Assembly (NCBI RefSeq): GCF_007988945.1
Contig: NZ_BJVC01000006.1
Location: 121,421 to 185,420 of the forward strand
DNA length: 64,000 nt
Direction: 5' to 3'
Origin: Swaminathania salitolerans
GTDB taxonomy: Bacteria; Pseudomonadota; Alphaproteobacteria; Acetobacterales; Acetobacteraceae
Every line of letters starts with the position of its first letter. The stretch's first letter is position 1. The position numbers and the translations under genes were made by a program. Under the pieces are notes generated by a model. The model searched no databases. It had not been told where the DNA came from and saw only the letters and a list, made by a program, of their open reading frames with translations. This document shows, in pieces, positions 17,132 through 26,621 of this stretch.

Positions 17132-19888
17132 TTAATGTGCTTCCGCCCAGTTCGAACCTGTACCTGTTTCCACGACCAGCGGCACAGAGAGTGACGCGGC
17201 CTGTTCCATTTCGGCACGCACGAAAGCCGCCAGATCCGCGGCCTGATCCGCCCTGACCTCGAACAGCAATTCGTCATGCACCTGAAGCAGCATTCTGGCG
17301 TCCAGCCCGCTTTGTGGCAAGCGCCGACCCAGACGCACCATGGCACGCTTGATGATATCGGCAGCGCCTCCCTGAAGCGGCGCGTTGATGGCCTGACGCT
17401 CCGCATAGCCTCTGCGGGCACCGTTCTTCTCGTTGATTCCCGGCACGTAGCAGCGACGACCGAGCGGCGTGGTCACATAGCCGTCCCGCTTCGCGTCCTC
17501 TTTAGTCCGGTCCATATAATCGCGAATGCCGGGATAACGCGCGAAATAGGCGTCGATATAGCGGCGTGCCTCCCCTGCGGAAATGCCGAGCTGTCGCGCC
17601 AGACCGAAAGCCGAGATCCCGTAGATAATCCCGAAATTGATGGCCTTGGCGCGGCGACGCGTGAGGGAATCCATCCCTTCGAGCGGAATATTGAACACTT
17701 CCGACGCCGTACGGGCATGAATATCCTGTCCGAGCCTGAACGCCTCCTTCAGCGGACCGATATCGGCCACCTCTGCCAGAAGGCGCAGCTCGATCTGCGA
17801 ATAATCGGCCGAGACGAGAACATAGCCGTCCTCGGCGATGAAGGCGCGCCGGATGCGCCCCCCCTCCTCCGTGCGGATCGGGATGTTCTGCAGATTGGGA
17901 TCGTTGGAAGACAGACGACCCGTGGTGGTGATGGCCATCTGGAACGAGGTATGCACACGATGAGAGCGTGCATCCATCTGCTGCACCAGCGCATCGGCAT
18001 AGGTCGATTTGAGCTTGGCCAGCTGACGCCAGGCCAGGATGCGCGCGGGAAGTTCATGCCCGGCATCGGCAAGTTCCTGCAGAACCGAGGAATCCGTGCC
18101 CCAGGCGCCTGCCTTGGTGCGCTTGCCCCCGGGCAGGCTCATCTCATCGAACAGGATTTCTCCGAGCTGCTTGGGCGAGCCCGGATTGAAGCTGCGGCCG
18201 GCAAGCGCGTGGATCCCGATTTCCATCTCCCCCATGCGGCTGCCGAAATCGGCCGACATGCGCCGCAACTCGGCGGCGTCGAGCTTGACCCCGGCCTGTT
18301 CCATCGCGGCCAGTATGCCGATCAGCGGGCGCTCCATCGTCTCGTAGAGCGCCACGGCCTGACGCTCGCGCAATTGCGGTTTGAGCACCTGCCACAGACG
18401 CAGCGTTACATCGGCATCTTCCGCAGCGTATTCCGTGGCGCGCGCAACAGGCACCTGTGCGAAGGGCACGCGATTGCGGCCCGTGCCGGTCACGCTGTCA
18501 TAGCTGATCGGATCATGACCCAGATGCAGACGTGACAGCTCATCCATGCCCTGACCGTGCTCACCCGCAGACTGGGCGTAGGAAATCAGCATGGTGTCAT
18601 CGACGGGAGTGACCGTCGTGATGCCCGCATGATCCAGCACGAGCAGATCGTATTTGGCGTTCTGGAAGATCTTCAGCACCGAGTCGTCGGCCAGAAGCGG
18701 TCGCAGCGCATCGAGCACGCCCTCGACCTCGAGCTGACCGCTCGCGGGGTGTTCCAGCGTGCCCTCATGGCGCAGCGGCACATAGGCCGCCTCCCCCGGT
18801 GCCACGGCCAGGGAGAGACCGATCAGTGTGGCCTGACGCGCATTCAGGCTGTCGGTCTCGGTGTCGAAGGCGAGATATCCGGTGTCGCGCGCCCTGCCGA
18901 TCCAGGTTTCGAGCGCCTCCATGGAGAGAATGGTTTCGTAGGGGCCGTAAGGCTTGTCCCCTCCGGCTGTCTCCGTTGTCTCGTCGCGGCTGTTCCGGGA
19001 GGCGCCGACCGGGCGCCCGGCGGCAAGCGCGCCCAGCCCCATACGCTGTATGACGGAATGAAACCCCATACGCTCGAGAAAATCACGCAGCACCGGAGCG
19101 TCCGGCTCGCGGCAACCGAGCGCATCGACCGGCTCGGGCAGAGGGATGTCACGGGCCAGCGTGACCAGCCTGAGCGAGATCCGCGCAGCTTCTGCATGGT
19201 CGATCAGGGATTGCTGACGCTTGGATTTCTTCATTTCCGGCGCGGCGGCAAGGATGGCCTCCAGTTCGCCGAATTCCTGCACGAGCTGCGCCGCCCCCTT
19301 GGGACCGATACCGGGCACGCCGGGGACATTGTCGGTCGGATCGCCCATCAGCGCCTGCACGTCGATCACCCGGTCGGGTGCAACGCCGAATTTCGCCTCG
19401 ACCTCCGCGCGCCCGATCGGCTTCTGCCTGATCGGATCGAGCAGCGAAACCGACTCGCTCACAAGCTGCATCAGATCCTTGTCGGAAGAGACGATGGTGC
19501 AGCGCCCGCCGCTACGCTCGACGGCCTCGGCATAAGAGGCGATGAGGTCATCGGCCTCATAGCCCGGCAATTCGATCATCGGGACGTTGAAGGCTCTGGT
19601 GGCGTCGCGGATAAGCGGGAACTGGGGACGGAGATCCTCCGGCGCCTCGGGCCTGTGCGCCTTGTACTGCGGATAGATCTCGTTTCTGAATGTCTGGCGT
19701 CCCGCATCGAAAACAACCGCAAGATGCGTTCCCACATGATCACGCAAAAGGCGTTGCAGCATGTTGGTGAAGCCGAAAACGGCATTGACCGGCACCCCTT
19801 CGGGGCTGCTCATGGGCGGCAGGGCGTGAAAGGCCCGGAAGATGAATCCGGATCCGTCTACGAGGACAAGATGAGGGGTAGTGCTCAT
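17132..19888 (-). CDS. polA: DNA polymerase I
   Basis: PolA removes primers and fills gaps in replication and repair. The 918-residue product (E. coli 928) starts MSTTPHLVLVDGSGFIFRA with the 5'-3' exonuclease domain (AVVFDAG, GYEADDLIA, GDPTDNVPGVPGIGPKGA). The 3'-5' proofreading domain keeps its acidic residues (AFDTETDSL, VDDTMLISYA, EYAAEDADVT), so proofreading is probably active. The polymerase domain has DYSQIELRLLAEVA, RRRAKAINFGIIYGIS and QVHDELLFEV. The start at 19888 matches the family; a frame extending to 19957 is not conserved. It heads an operon with the Sco-like and solute-binding-protein genes, an unusual set of partners. Confidence 0.97.
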   Translation of the reverse strand: MSTTPHLVLVDGSGFIFRAFHALPPMSSPEGVPVNAVFGFTNMLQRLLRDHVGTHLAVVFDAGRQTFRNEIYPQYKAHRPEAPEDLRPQFPLIRDATRAFNVPMIELPGYEADDLIASYAEAVERSGGRCTIVSSDKDLMQLVSESVSLLDPIRQKPIGRAEVEAKFGVAPDRVIDVQALMGDPTDNVPGVPGIGPKGAAQLVQEFGELEAILAAAPEMKKSKRQQSLIDHAEAARISLRLVTLARDIPLPEPVDALGCREPDAPVLRDFLERMGFHSVIQRMGLGALAAGRPVGASRNSRDETTETAGGDKPYGPYETILSMEALETWIGRARDTGYLAFDTETDSLNARQATLIGLSLAVAPGEAAYVPLRHEGTLEHPASGQLEVEGVLDALRPLLADDSVLKIFQNAKYDLLVLDHAGITTVTPVDDTMLISYAQSAGEHGQGMDELSRLHLGHDPISYDSVTGTGRNRVPFAQVPVARATEYAAEDADVTLRLWQVLKPQLRERQAVALYETMERPLIGILAAMEQAGVKLDAAELRRMSADFGSRMGEMEIGIHALAGRSFNPGSPKQLGEILFDEMSLPGGKRTKAGAWGTDSSVLQELADAGHELPARILAWRQLAKLKSTYADALVQQMDARSHRVHTSFQMAITTTGRLSSNDPNLQNIPIRTEEGGRIRRAFIAEDGYVLVSADYSQIELRLLAEVADIGPLKEAFRLGQDIHARTASEVFNIPLEGMDSLTRRRAKAINFGIIYGISAFGLARQLGISAGEARRYIDAYFARYPGIRDYMDRTKEDAKRDGYVTTPLGRRCYVPGINEKNGARRGYAERQAINAPLQGGAADIIKRAMVRLGRRLPQSGLDARMLLQVHDELLFEVRADQAADLAAFVRAEMEQAASLSVPLVVETGTGSNWAEAH

Positions 19889-20008
19889 GCAAAGGCCGAT
19901 CGGAATGATGAAAGCATGGAAGGCGTCTCCCTGGCGGGGCTTTTGCGGGTCCGGCATACGGGATACCTCTCCCGTCCGGCGCGCCCCCAGGGACGCAATA
20001 CTCCGACA

Positions 20009-21100
20009 ATGATACGGGAGTTCCGTCCGGTTTCAAACCGCTTCGCGTGGCTGTGCCCGCACCGCAGGCGCGCTTTCGCGCTTGGCCTCCTGGTTTGCCT
20101 GCTCGCAGGATGTGCCGGCCCCTCCCGCCATGAGAAGCGAACCGGACTTCGTGCGGGCCCCTCCGCAGGACAGACGCTGCAGATCCGTCCACGCGGCGGG
20201 GAAGCCGCGCTCATCCCGGCCAACCACCACTTCCTGCTTGCGGACGGGACGACGATACCCGCCCGCGTCTGGCCGGTGACAGGTCGCGCGCGCGCGCGAA
20301 TTCTCGCCTTGCACGGCTTTGGAGACAGTCGCGATGCCTGGGAGTTTTCCGCCCCCTGTCTCGCCCGTCAGGGGATCGAGGTCATCGCACCGGATCAGCG
20401 CGGTTTCGGAGAGACCGCGCATCGCGGCGCGTGGAGCGGCACGGCTCGCATGGTGCAGGATATCCGGGAGGAAGCGCGTCAGCTTCATGCCGAAGCCCCC
20501 GATATTCCTCTTTTCGTCATGGGAGAAAGCATGGGCGGCGCGCTCGCGGCACTTCTCGCGACGGACCGGCCCGATGGCACGACACGCGGTTTCATCCTCG
20601 TCTCTCCGGCAATCTGGAAACTCGACCCTGTCTCCCGTCTCGTGGTGGACATGCTCGATCTGATCGCGCCCGAGTGGATCTTCACCGGGGCGCACGCTCC
20701 GGGCGAGCACATCGCGACCGACAATATCGCCGCCCTGCGGCGGCTCTATTTCGATCCGCTTACCCTGCACGGATTCAGGCTCGATCTTCTTCGCGGCCTG
20801 ATCGATCTGATGGCTGCGGGACAGAAGGCCGCCCCCCATGTGCGCGCGCCCCTTCTCGTGCTGTACGGGGATCGTGACCAGATGATCCCGGCACCGCCGA
20901 TGGCACGATTCTGGGCGGATCTGCCACAGGACAGCCGCAAGGACCTGATTCCCGGAGGGCATCATCTGCTGCTGCGCGACCGCGATGGCGCGCGCGCCGT
21001 TGCGGATATCGCAAGCTGGATCCTTGCGCCCGACCGTCTTCTTCCCTCCGGTGGCGATGCCGCCGCTGCCGCCTGGCGCGCGGGGGACCCTGCAGACTGA
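20009..21100 (+). CDS. Lipoprotein alpha/beta hydrolase, monoacylglycerol-lipase/lysophospholipase type
   Basis: The 363-residue product has a lipobox LAGC (Cys35) and a serine hydrolase domain of the Hydrolase_4 type. Visible are LHGFGDSRDAWE, PDQRGFGET, the nucleophile Ser174 in GESMGG, the acid region LYGDRDQMIP and the His in PGGHHLLL. It probably cleaves monoacyl lipids or esters at the outer membrane or in the periplasm. The start at 20009 is the first Met before the signal peptide; the open frame further upstream overlaps polA antisense and is not coding. It is divergent from polA, and tRNA-Arg follows. Confidence 0.87.
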   Translation: MIREFRPVSNRFAWLCPHRRRAFALGLLVCLLAGCAGPSRHEKRTGLRAGPSAGQTLQIRPRGGEAALIPANHHFLLADGTTIPARVWPVTGRARARILALHGFGDSRDAWEFSAPCLARQGIEVIAPDQRGFGETAHRGAWSGTARMVQDIREEARQLHAEAPDIPLFVMGESMGGALAALLATDRPDGTTRGFILVSPAIWKLDPVSRLVVDMLDLIAPEWIFTGAHAPGEHIATDNIAALRRLYFDPLTLHGFRLDLLRGLIDLMAAGQKAAPHVRAPLLVLYGDRDQMIPAPPMARFWADLPQDSRKDLIPGGHHLLLRDRDGARAVADIASWILAPDRLLPSGGDAAAAAWRAGDPAD

Positions 21101-21176
21101 ACGTCTCCTTCCTGTCGACCGGGTCTGAATTAGGGGCTGGCGCAGGGCTTAAACTTTGGCTATTGAGGGTTCAGCG

Positions 21177-21253
21177 GGACCCGTAGCTCAGCTGGATAGA
21201 GCGTCGCCCTCCGAAGGCGAAGGTCGAAGGTTCGAATCCTTTCGGGTCCGCCA
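21177..21253 (+). tRNA. tRNA-Arg (anticodon CCG)
   Basis: A complete cloverleaf of 77 bases. The acceptor stem GGACCCG pairs with CGGGTCC, the D arm is GCTC...GAGC, and the anticodon stem TCGCC/GGCGA carries the loop CTCCGAA with anticodon CCG. The T arm is GAAGG-TTCGAAT-CCTTT and CCA is encoded. It reads CGG arginine codons. No integrase gene or duplicated tRNA end is seen nearby. Confidence 0.97.
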
Positions 21254-21504
21254 TTTCCGATACATTGCCCATCCGACCGGTCACGCGCTGCCAGCCGCAG
21301 CGTTGCAGGCGTCCGGCCCACTGCGCTCGGGGCGTTTCGTTTCGAACCGGGCGCGTTACAAACCCCGTTCCCGGATGTTCCTCTTGCCGGGCGTTGTCAT
21401 CCGGAAGCCCGTTCTGCGGGATAACCTTTCCCGGGAATGCTTTTACCGAAAGATCAGCCCCCGAGGTCTGGCCTTCGGTATCTGCCTCCCCCCAGGGGGC
21501 TGGG

Positions 21505-22272
21505 TCAGTGTGCGGTGAATCCTCCATCGACCGGCAGCGCAACGCCGATCACGAAGCTTGCTGCCGGACTGCACAGCCAGAGTACGGCTTCGGCGATTTC
21601 CTCCGCCGTTCCCAGACGACCGATCGGCTGCTGCTTCCTGATCTCGACCATGGCCTCGGGCTGGCTTTCGAGCATGTCCTGCACCATGGGGGTGTCGATC
21701 GTACCCGGGCAGATGGCATTGATGCGGATATTGCGTGGGGCATATTCGACCCCTGCGCTCCGTGTCATCCCGATCACGGCATGTTTCGTCCCGTGATAGG
21801 CGGCCCGCCCGGGCAGACCGACCAGTCCGCCAAGGGAGGAACAGTTGACGATCGCGCCGCTCCCCTGACGCCGCATGAGACGCAGTTCATGCTTCATACA
21901 CGCCCAGACCCCGCGCTGATTGACCGCCGTTACCCGCTCGAAGGAAGAAAGCGGTTCATCCGCGGCATCGGAGGGCGGCACCTGTATGCCGGCGTTGTTG
22001 AACGCCATGTCGAGCCTGCCGAAGCGCGCATCGATCTCCCCGAGCAGAGTCGCAACATCGTCCTCGTCAGCGACATCGCAAGCCAGGGCCAGAGCCTCTC
22101 CCCCTCCCGCGACAATGCGTTCGGCCTCCTCTCCTGCCAGATCGCCGTCGTGGTCCGACAGCACCACGACGGCGCCATTGCGGGCAAAGGCGCGGGATGT
22201 GGCCAGTCCTATGCCTCTGGCCGCCCCCGTGACGAGTGCGACCTGACCGCGAAAATCGTAGACCGGCCTCAT
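21505..22272 (-). CDS. Short-chain dehydrogenase/reductase
   Basis: The 255-residue enzyme is a classical SDR using NAD(P)H to interconvert a carbonyl and an alcohol. It has the TGAARGIG cofactor motif (residues 15-22), FNNAG, catalytic Ser145/146 in NCSSLGG and Tyr159-x3-Lys163, followed by PGTIDTPM. An acidic residue after the second strand (LSDHDGD) suggests preference for NAD(H), which is inference. Its start overlaps the end of the aldo/keto reductase gene by four bases, so the two are cotranscribed and may act on linked substrates. The substrate is unknown. Confidence 0.92.
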   Translation of the reverse strand: MRPVYDFRGQVALVTGAARGIGLATSRAFARNGAVVVLSDHDGDLAGEEAERIVAGGGEALALACDVADEDDVATLLGEIDARFGRLDMAFNNAGIQVPPSDAADEPLSSFERVTAVNQRGVWACMKHELRLMRRQGSGAIVNCSSLGGLVGLPGRAAYHGTKHAVIGMTRSAGVEYAPRNIRINAICPGTIDTPMVQDMLESQPEAMVEIRKQQPIGRLGTAEEIAEAVLWLCSPAASFVIGVALPVDGGFTAH

Positions 22273-23192
22273 TTCCCGTCTCCTTCTCCACTCCCGTCAC
22301 CCCTGTTCCGGTCGCTGCCGGATGCGGGCTCGCGCCTGATTCCGAAAACCGGAAATGCCTGGGCCTCGCCATAATCGGTGTCGCCCCCGCTTCGTTGCAG
22401 CAGGGCCATATCCGCGTCCGAAATCTCGAAATCGACAGCGAAATTCTCGCGCAGATGCTCCGCGCTGGTCGATTTCGGCAGAGGCAGCAGACCGAGTTGC
22501 AGACAGAAGCGGATGCAGAGCTGTGCGACTCCGACCCCGTACTTCCCGGCCATGGCCTGCATTCTCTCGTTCTTCAGCACGGCACCATGCGCAACGGGCG
22601 AGTATGCCTCGACGAGCATCCCCCGCCGACGCGATTCGGCAATGAGATCGTCCGGAATATTGCCGATATGTGCAAGGATCTGGTTCACCTGGGGGCGGAT
22701 GCGCCCATGTGCGAAGAGATTGTCGAGATCGACAGCTTCGAAGTTCGAGACCCCGATGGCGCGGATCTTCCCGGCTTCGACGGCCTCCTCGAGCGCGCGC
22801 CAGGCCTCGAGATTGCCTTCGAAGTAGCGCTCTTGCTGTCTGAATGCCGACCAGGGCTGTGGGCTGTGGATGAGCATCAGATCGATATGATCCATCTGCA
22901 GCGCGGCAAGGGACGCATCGATCCGGGCCCGGGCGTCGTCATGGGATTTGCTTTCGGCAGCGAGCTTGGTCGTGATGAAGACCGAATCCCGGGGGAGACC
23001 GCTCGCCCGGACTCCCTCGCCCACGCCGGCCTCGTTTCCGTAGGCCTGCGCCGTATCGATATGCCGATAGCCGATTTCGAGAGCCTCGCGCACCACGCGC
23101 GCCGTATCGGCGGCATCGATACGCCAGGTTCCCAGTCCCGGTGCCGGGATCGTTACATCGTCGGACAGTCTGAATGCATTCTGCGTTGCCAT
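22269..23192 (-). CDS. Aldo/keto reductase, 2,5-diketo-gluconate-reductase type
   Basis: The 307-residue product is a (beta/alpha)8-barrel aldo/keto reductase. The catalytic tetrad is complete: Asp46, Tyr51, Lys76 and His109, with the signatures GYRHIDTAQAYGNE, LMLIHSPQPW and GVSNFEAVDL, and the phosphate-binding PLPKST. Such enzymes reduce keto sugars or aldehydes with NADPH and are common in sugar-oxidising acetic acid bacteria. The final 20 residues are a low-complexity Gly/Asp/Ser tail. It overlaps the SDR gene by four bases. The cupin gene lies upstream on the same strand across 144 bases. Confidence 0.92.
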   Translation of the reverse strand: MATQNAFRLSDDVTIPAPGLGTWRIDAADTARVVREALEIGYRHIDTAQAYGNEAGVGEGVRASGLPRDSVFITTKLAAESKSHDDARARIDASLAALQMDHIDLMLIHSPQPWSAFRQQERYFEGNLEAWRALEEAVEAGKIRAIGVSNFEAVDLDNLFAHGRIRPQVNQILAHIGNIPDDLIAESRRRGMLVEAYSPVAHGAVLKNERMQAMAGKYGVGVAQLCIRFCLQLGLLPLPKSTSAEHLRENFAVDFEISDADMALLQRSGGDTDYGEAQAFPVFGIRREPASGSDRNRGDGSGEGDGK

Positions 23193-23336
23193 GATGTGTT
23201 CCTCGATCTTTATTTCTTGCTGTATTCTTCGCTGTATTTTTGGGGCTGTCTTCGTCGGGCTTCATGTTCGTGCCGGAATGAGCGGCCATGCGTCGCTTCC
23301 GGCCGCTCCCTTGCGCCGATCCGGCCGAAAAACGGA

Positions 23337-23936
23337 TCAGCGCCGATCGGCAGGCGCCAGATAGGTTCCGTCAGAGACCTTCTCCATCCATTTCACCGCC
23401 GAGCCATCGACCGTTTCCTGAATCGCGACATGCGTCATGGCCGTATGCGCGGTTGCGCCATGCCAGTGGCGTTTTCCCGGTGGGCACCAGAGAATGTCTC
23501 CGGCCCGGATCACGCGTTTGGGTTCGCCTTCGACCTGGGTCCAGCCTTCCCCTTGCGTCACGATCAGCGTCTGACCGGCGGGATGGCTGTGCCAGGCGGT
23601 GCGCGCACCCGGCTCGAAACGGACGATCGCGCCACCCACGCGTGAAGGAGCGGGGCGCGTGAACGGACCGATAATCGTCGCCTTGCCATCGAAATAGGCA
23701 GCAGGTCCCTCGATACGCCTCATTTCCGCCGCGCGCACGAGACCGGGCGAGGTCGCGCTATCCGCCATTCCTTGCGGCATGGTCCCAGCCGGGGAACCGT
23801 CACGCGGCGTCGCACCGGCAACAGCGTCCGGGGCGGCTTTGGCCGGTGTCCGGCCCGACACCATCATGCCCGCAAACAGGACAAAACCCGCCGAGATCGC
23901 GGCACGCGCAGCGAGACGATATGAGTGACGACCCAT
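23337..23936 (-). CDS. Secreted cupin-domain protein
   Basis: The 199-residue product has an N-terminal signal or anchor helix (about 10-30), a low-complexity linker, and a single cupin barrel. Metal-binding motifs are AWHSHPAGQTLIVTQGEG and CPPGKRHWHG. This resembles small cupins annotated as hydroxynitrile-lyase-like or linked to carboxymuconolactone decarboxylases. In the periplasm it may act on an aromatic or aldehyde compound, but the function is not known. It sits upstream of the aldo/keto reductase and SDR genes and is divergent from a LysR gene, which may control all three. Confidence 0.85.
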   Translation of the reverse strand: MGRHSYRLAARAAISAGFVLFAGMMVSGRTPAKAAPDAVAGATPRDGSPAGTMPQGMADSATSPGLVRAAEMRRIEGPAAYFDGKATIIGPFTRPAPSRVGGAIVRFEPGARTAWHSHPAGQTLIVTQGEGWTQVEGEPKRVIRAGDILWCPPGKRHWHGATAHTAMTHVAIQETVDGSAVKWMEKVSDGTYLAPADRR

Positions 23937-24106
23937 TCCCTCTTCTCCCGTTTCGGGCTTTGCGCCCGGTTCGATCCGGATTCCGTGCGATCCGGATGCC
24001 TGAACCGGACGTTAGCGTCGGATACCGCACGGGATTAGCCATTGCCGCCGCGATGTGCTGATGATTGTCATTCATCAATGATGAGGAAGGAGGGGGAGGT
24101 CAGACC

Positions 24107-25129
24107 ATGCAACCCAGCCGCGCCGATCTTGCTGATTTCCTGTATTTCCTGGCGATCGCGCGCCACAGGAGCTTCCGCAAGGCCGCCATTGAGCTGAACG
24201 TCTCGACCTCCGCTCTGAGCCACGCCATGAGCAGCCTCGAGGCGCGCCGGGGAATCAGATTGCTCAACCGGAGCACGCGCGCCGTCACCCTGACCGCCGC
24301 AGGCGAGGATCTGCGTGCGACCATCGAGGAGCCGATCGGCATCATTCGCGGCGCCATCGAGCGTCTGGACCGGCTCAGGGATGCGCCGGCCGGACGCATA
24401 CGGATCAGCGTGCCGGGCGATGCCGTTCCTCTCCTGATCGAGCCGGTCCTGCCCGTCTTCATCGCCCGCTATCCGGGCGTGGAAATCGACATCAGCGTCA
24501 GCAACCGGATGATCGACGTGATCGAGAGCGGATTCGACGCCGGGATCCGCTACGGCGGCACTGTGCCGGAGGATATGATCGCCCTGCGCCTTTCTCCCGA
24601 CATATGCTGGATGTCAGCCGCCGCACCGGACTATCTCGCGCGGGAGGGCATACCCGAAACGCCACAGGCGCTCGCCGGACATCGCTGCATCCGCATCCGT
24701 CTGGGAAACAGCCAGATCTATGACTGGGAATTCGAGCGCGATGGCGCGTGCTGCACGATCGCCGCCGCGGGGCCGATCACCGTCGATGACAGCCTGACGG
24801 CAATATCCCTGGCCCGTCAGGGGGCAGGTATCCTCTACGGCGCGGAACCGGTCCTGCGGCCCAGTATCGAGGCGGGAACGCTGATCCCCGTTCTCGCGCC
24901 CTGGTCGTCCATGGGGGGAGGATTTCATATCTATTATTCGGGACGCAGACAGGTGCCCAATGCGCTCAGGCTCCTTATCGCCCTGTTCCGGGAACTGGAC
25001 CCGATGGGACAAGGACGCGGTTGCAATCCCGACCTCATGCGCGAGGCCGATCCGGACTCCGGCCCCGGCTTGGATACTGGCTCTGACTCTGACTCTGGCC
25101 CCGGCTCTGGCGCGACGACGTCGGCATGA
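24107..25129 (+). CDS. LysR-family transcriptional regulator
   Basis: The product is about 340 residues. The N-terminal helix-turn-helix covers residues about 5-65 (FLYFLAIARHRSFRKAAIELNVSTSALSH and the RRGIRLLNRSTRAV wing), followed by an effector domain from about 90 to 300. The start at 24107 fits the family; an ATG at 24065 adds a Gly-rich piece. Its last 30 residues, Asp/Ser/Gly/Pro-rich, come from a tandem-repeat tract that it shares with the opposite-strand MFS gene. It is divergent from the cupin/aldo-keto/SDR cluster, a likely target. It belongs to the group often next to oxidoreductases of aldehydes and quinones. Confidence 0.92.
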   Translation: MQPSRADLADFLYFLAIARHRSFRKAAIELNVSTSALSHAMSSLEARRGIRLLNRSTRAVTLTAAGEDLRATIEEPIGIIRGAIERLDRLRDAPAGRIRISVPGDAVPLLIEPVLPVFIARYPGVEIDISVSNRMIDVIESGFDAGIRYGGTVPEDMIALRLSPDICWMSAAAPDYLAREGIPETPQALAGHRCIRIRLGNSQIYDWEFERDGACCTIAAAGPITVDDSLTAISLARQGAGILYGAEPVLRPSIEAGTLIPVLAPWSSMGGGFHIYYSGRRQVPNALRLLIALFRELDPMGQGRGCNPDLMREADPDSGPGLDTGSDSDSGPGSGATTSA

Positions 25130-26339
25130 AGGCTGCGAAAAACACGAGTGCCAGGATCGCGATGGCCGTCAGGAACAAGAACCCCGTACGATATCCCTCG
25201 AGCTGAACGACATATCCCCCGACCAGATTGCTCGCACCGCCGCCAATGCCCACGGCGAGCGCAACCATCCCCTGCAGGACGTTGAAGCGCCCGGTTCCCC
25301 GGGTCAGATCGGCGGCAATCACGATGGCGATCACACCGAATATTCCCGCAGCGATTCCATCGAGAATCTGGATCGCTACGATGGCAAGTGGCGCCTCGAC
25401 CCACGAAAACAGAATGCCCCGGACCGGAAGGATCGCGAACGCGATCATGAAAATGGCCTTGTTTCCGACGCCCTGACGCATCGCCAGCCCGACCGCCCAG
25501 GCAACGAGCATCATCGTGAACTGCGCGACGATCACGCAGGCGCTCAGTGTAACGGTTCCCTTTCCGGGGTGACTCAGCGCCATGACCTGACCGGCGAAAG
25601 GAAGCATCGCCGCGTTGCCGAAATGAAAGAGCGCGATCGAGGCAAGAAACACCCAGACCGGTCGACATGTGAGCAAAGATATCAACCCGAGAGGCGGGCC
25701 GTCGCTTCCGTCCTCGCTGCCTCGCGCGACATTCTGATCGATTTCTCCCGGGCGGATCAGAAGCAGAGCCAGCGCACTCACGACAGCCGATCCGCAGACG
25801 AAATAGAAGATCCAGTGCAGTCCCCAGTACTGGCCGAACACGCCCGCCAGTGCCGCCGCAGTGAACGAGCCGCAATGGTTGATCGTCTGGTTTCGGCTGA
25901 TACGCCCCGGCAGGCGCTTTCTGCCGACCAGACCGAGCGAGATGGCGGACAATGCGGGAGGAATGACAGCCGAGGCGGCCCCGAGCATGATCTGCGCGGC
26001 AAGGACCGGGGCAACCCCCTCAAAGGACACGATCAGGAGGCAGCTGACAGCGGTGATCAGCGCCGCCGCTGCAATGAGAAGGCGCTTCCAGCGCGTCGCA
26101 TCCACCAGAAGCCCCGCAGGAATCTGGCACAGAGCCGCAGCGAACCCCGCAACGGCCATGGCAAGACCGACAGGGCCTGCCTGCCAGTGACGCGCGCTCG
26201 TGAGAAAGACGGTAAGATAGGGACCGACACCTCCCTGCACATCTGCAAGAAAGAAATTCGTCGCATCGAGACCGCCCGACGATGCGGGGGACGGAGCTGA
26301 ACGTCGGAAAGACGATGCCTCTGTGTCTCGTGCTGTCAC
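25035..26339 (-). CDS. MFS transporter
   Basis: About 434 residues with 12 predicted membrane helices form a Major Facilitator carrier in the inner membrane. The first helix begins at DATNFFLADVQGGVGPYLTVF, and the loop after helix 2 reads GLLVDATRWKRLL, like the MFS loop G-x3-D-x-x-G/R-R-R. No ATG fits the start: a GTG at 26339 gives the right N-terminus, and the frame reaching 26927 is non-coding upstream. The last 25 residues are Ser/Gln/Arg/Pro-rich and are encoded opposite the LysR tail in a repeat tract, so the two genes overlap by 95 bases at their 3' ends. Substrate unknown. Confidence 0.85.
   Translation of the reverse strand: MTARDTEASSFRRSAPSPASSGGLDATNFFLADVQGGVGPYLTVFLTSARHWQAGPVGLAMAVAGFAAALCQIPAGLLVDATRWKRLLIAAAALITAVSCLLIVSFEGVAPVLAAQIMLGAASAVIPPALSAISLGLVGRKRLPGRISRNQTINHCGSFTAAALAGVFGQYWGLHWIFYFVCGSAVVSALALLLIRPGEIDQNVARGSEDGSDGPPLGLISLLTCRPVWVFLASIALFHFGNAAMLPFAGQVMALSHPGKGTVTLSACVIVAQFTMMLVAWAVGLAMRQGVGNKAIFMIAFAILPVRGILFSWVEAPLAIVAIQILDGIAAGIFGVIAIVIAADLTRGTGRFNVLQGMVALAVGIGGGASNLVGGYVVQLEGYRTGFLFLTAIAILALVFFAAFMPTSSRQSRGQSQSQSQYPSRGRSPDRPRA
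25053..25110. repeat. Low-complexity CTCTGA/GGCCCCGGCT tract inside overlapping gene ends
   Basis: The tract contains CTCTGA repeated in tandem from 25081 and two copies of GGCCCCGGCT-like units. It encodes Asp/Ser/Gly in LysR on the plus strand and Ser/Gln in the MFS protein on the minus strand. Slippage here would lengthen both tails at once. Confidence 0.6.
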
Positions 26340-26621
26340 GCGCCTGATCCGTTGAAAGGGGAGGACTGGAAAGGATGTGAAGTGAAGGACACTTCCCGGA
26401 TGTCCCAGGCCGGAGGACACCCGACAGCGATCGTTCCGGAGCGATGGAGAACGCACTCCGACTGCTCCACGTTCCCCTCTTCCCGGGTTCTGTCCTCCCG
26501 GGCTCCTGTCTTTCGGGTTCGGTCCTGCGCCGCATGGACCGGGATACCTGCATACAGCAATAGCTGGATATGCCATGCTGGCTGTCTGCATACGGGACCG
26601 GGAACCCGGGACACCCTGCAC

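Noticed and set aside
18557..20008. Long upstream extension of the lipoprotein hydrolase frame
   Set aside because: It is antisense to polA; the lipobox signal peptide fixes the start at 20009.
21177..21504. tRNA-Arg as the attachment site of an integrated element
   Set aside because: No integrase, no duplicate of the tRNA 3' end and no change in gene character follow; the next gene is an ordinary SDR.
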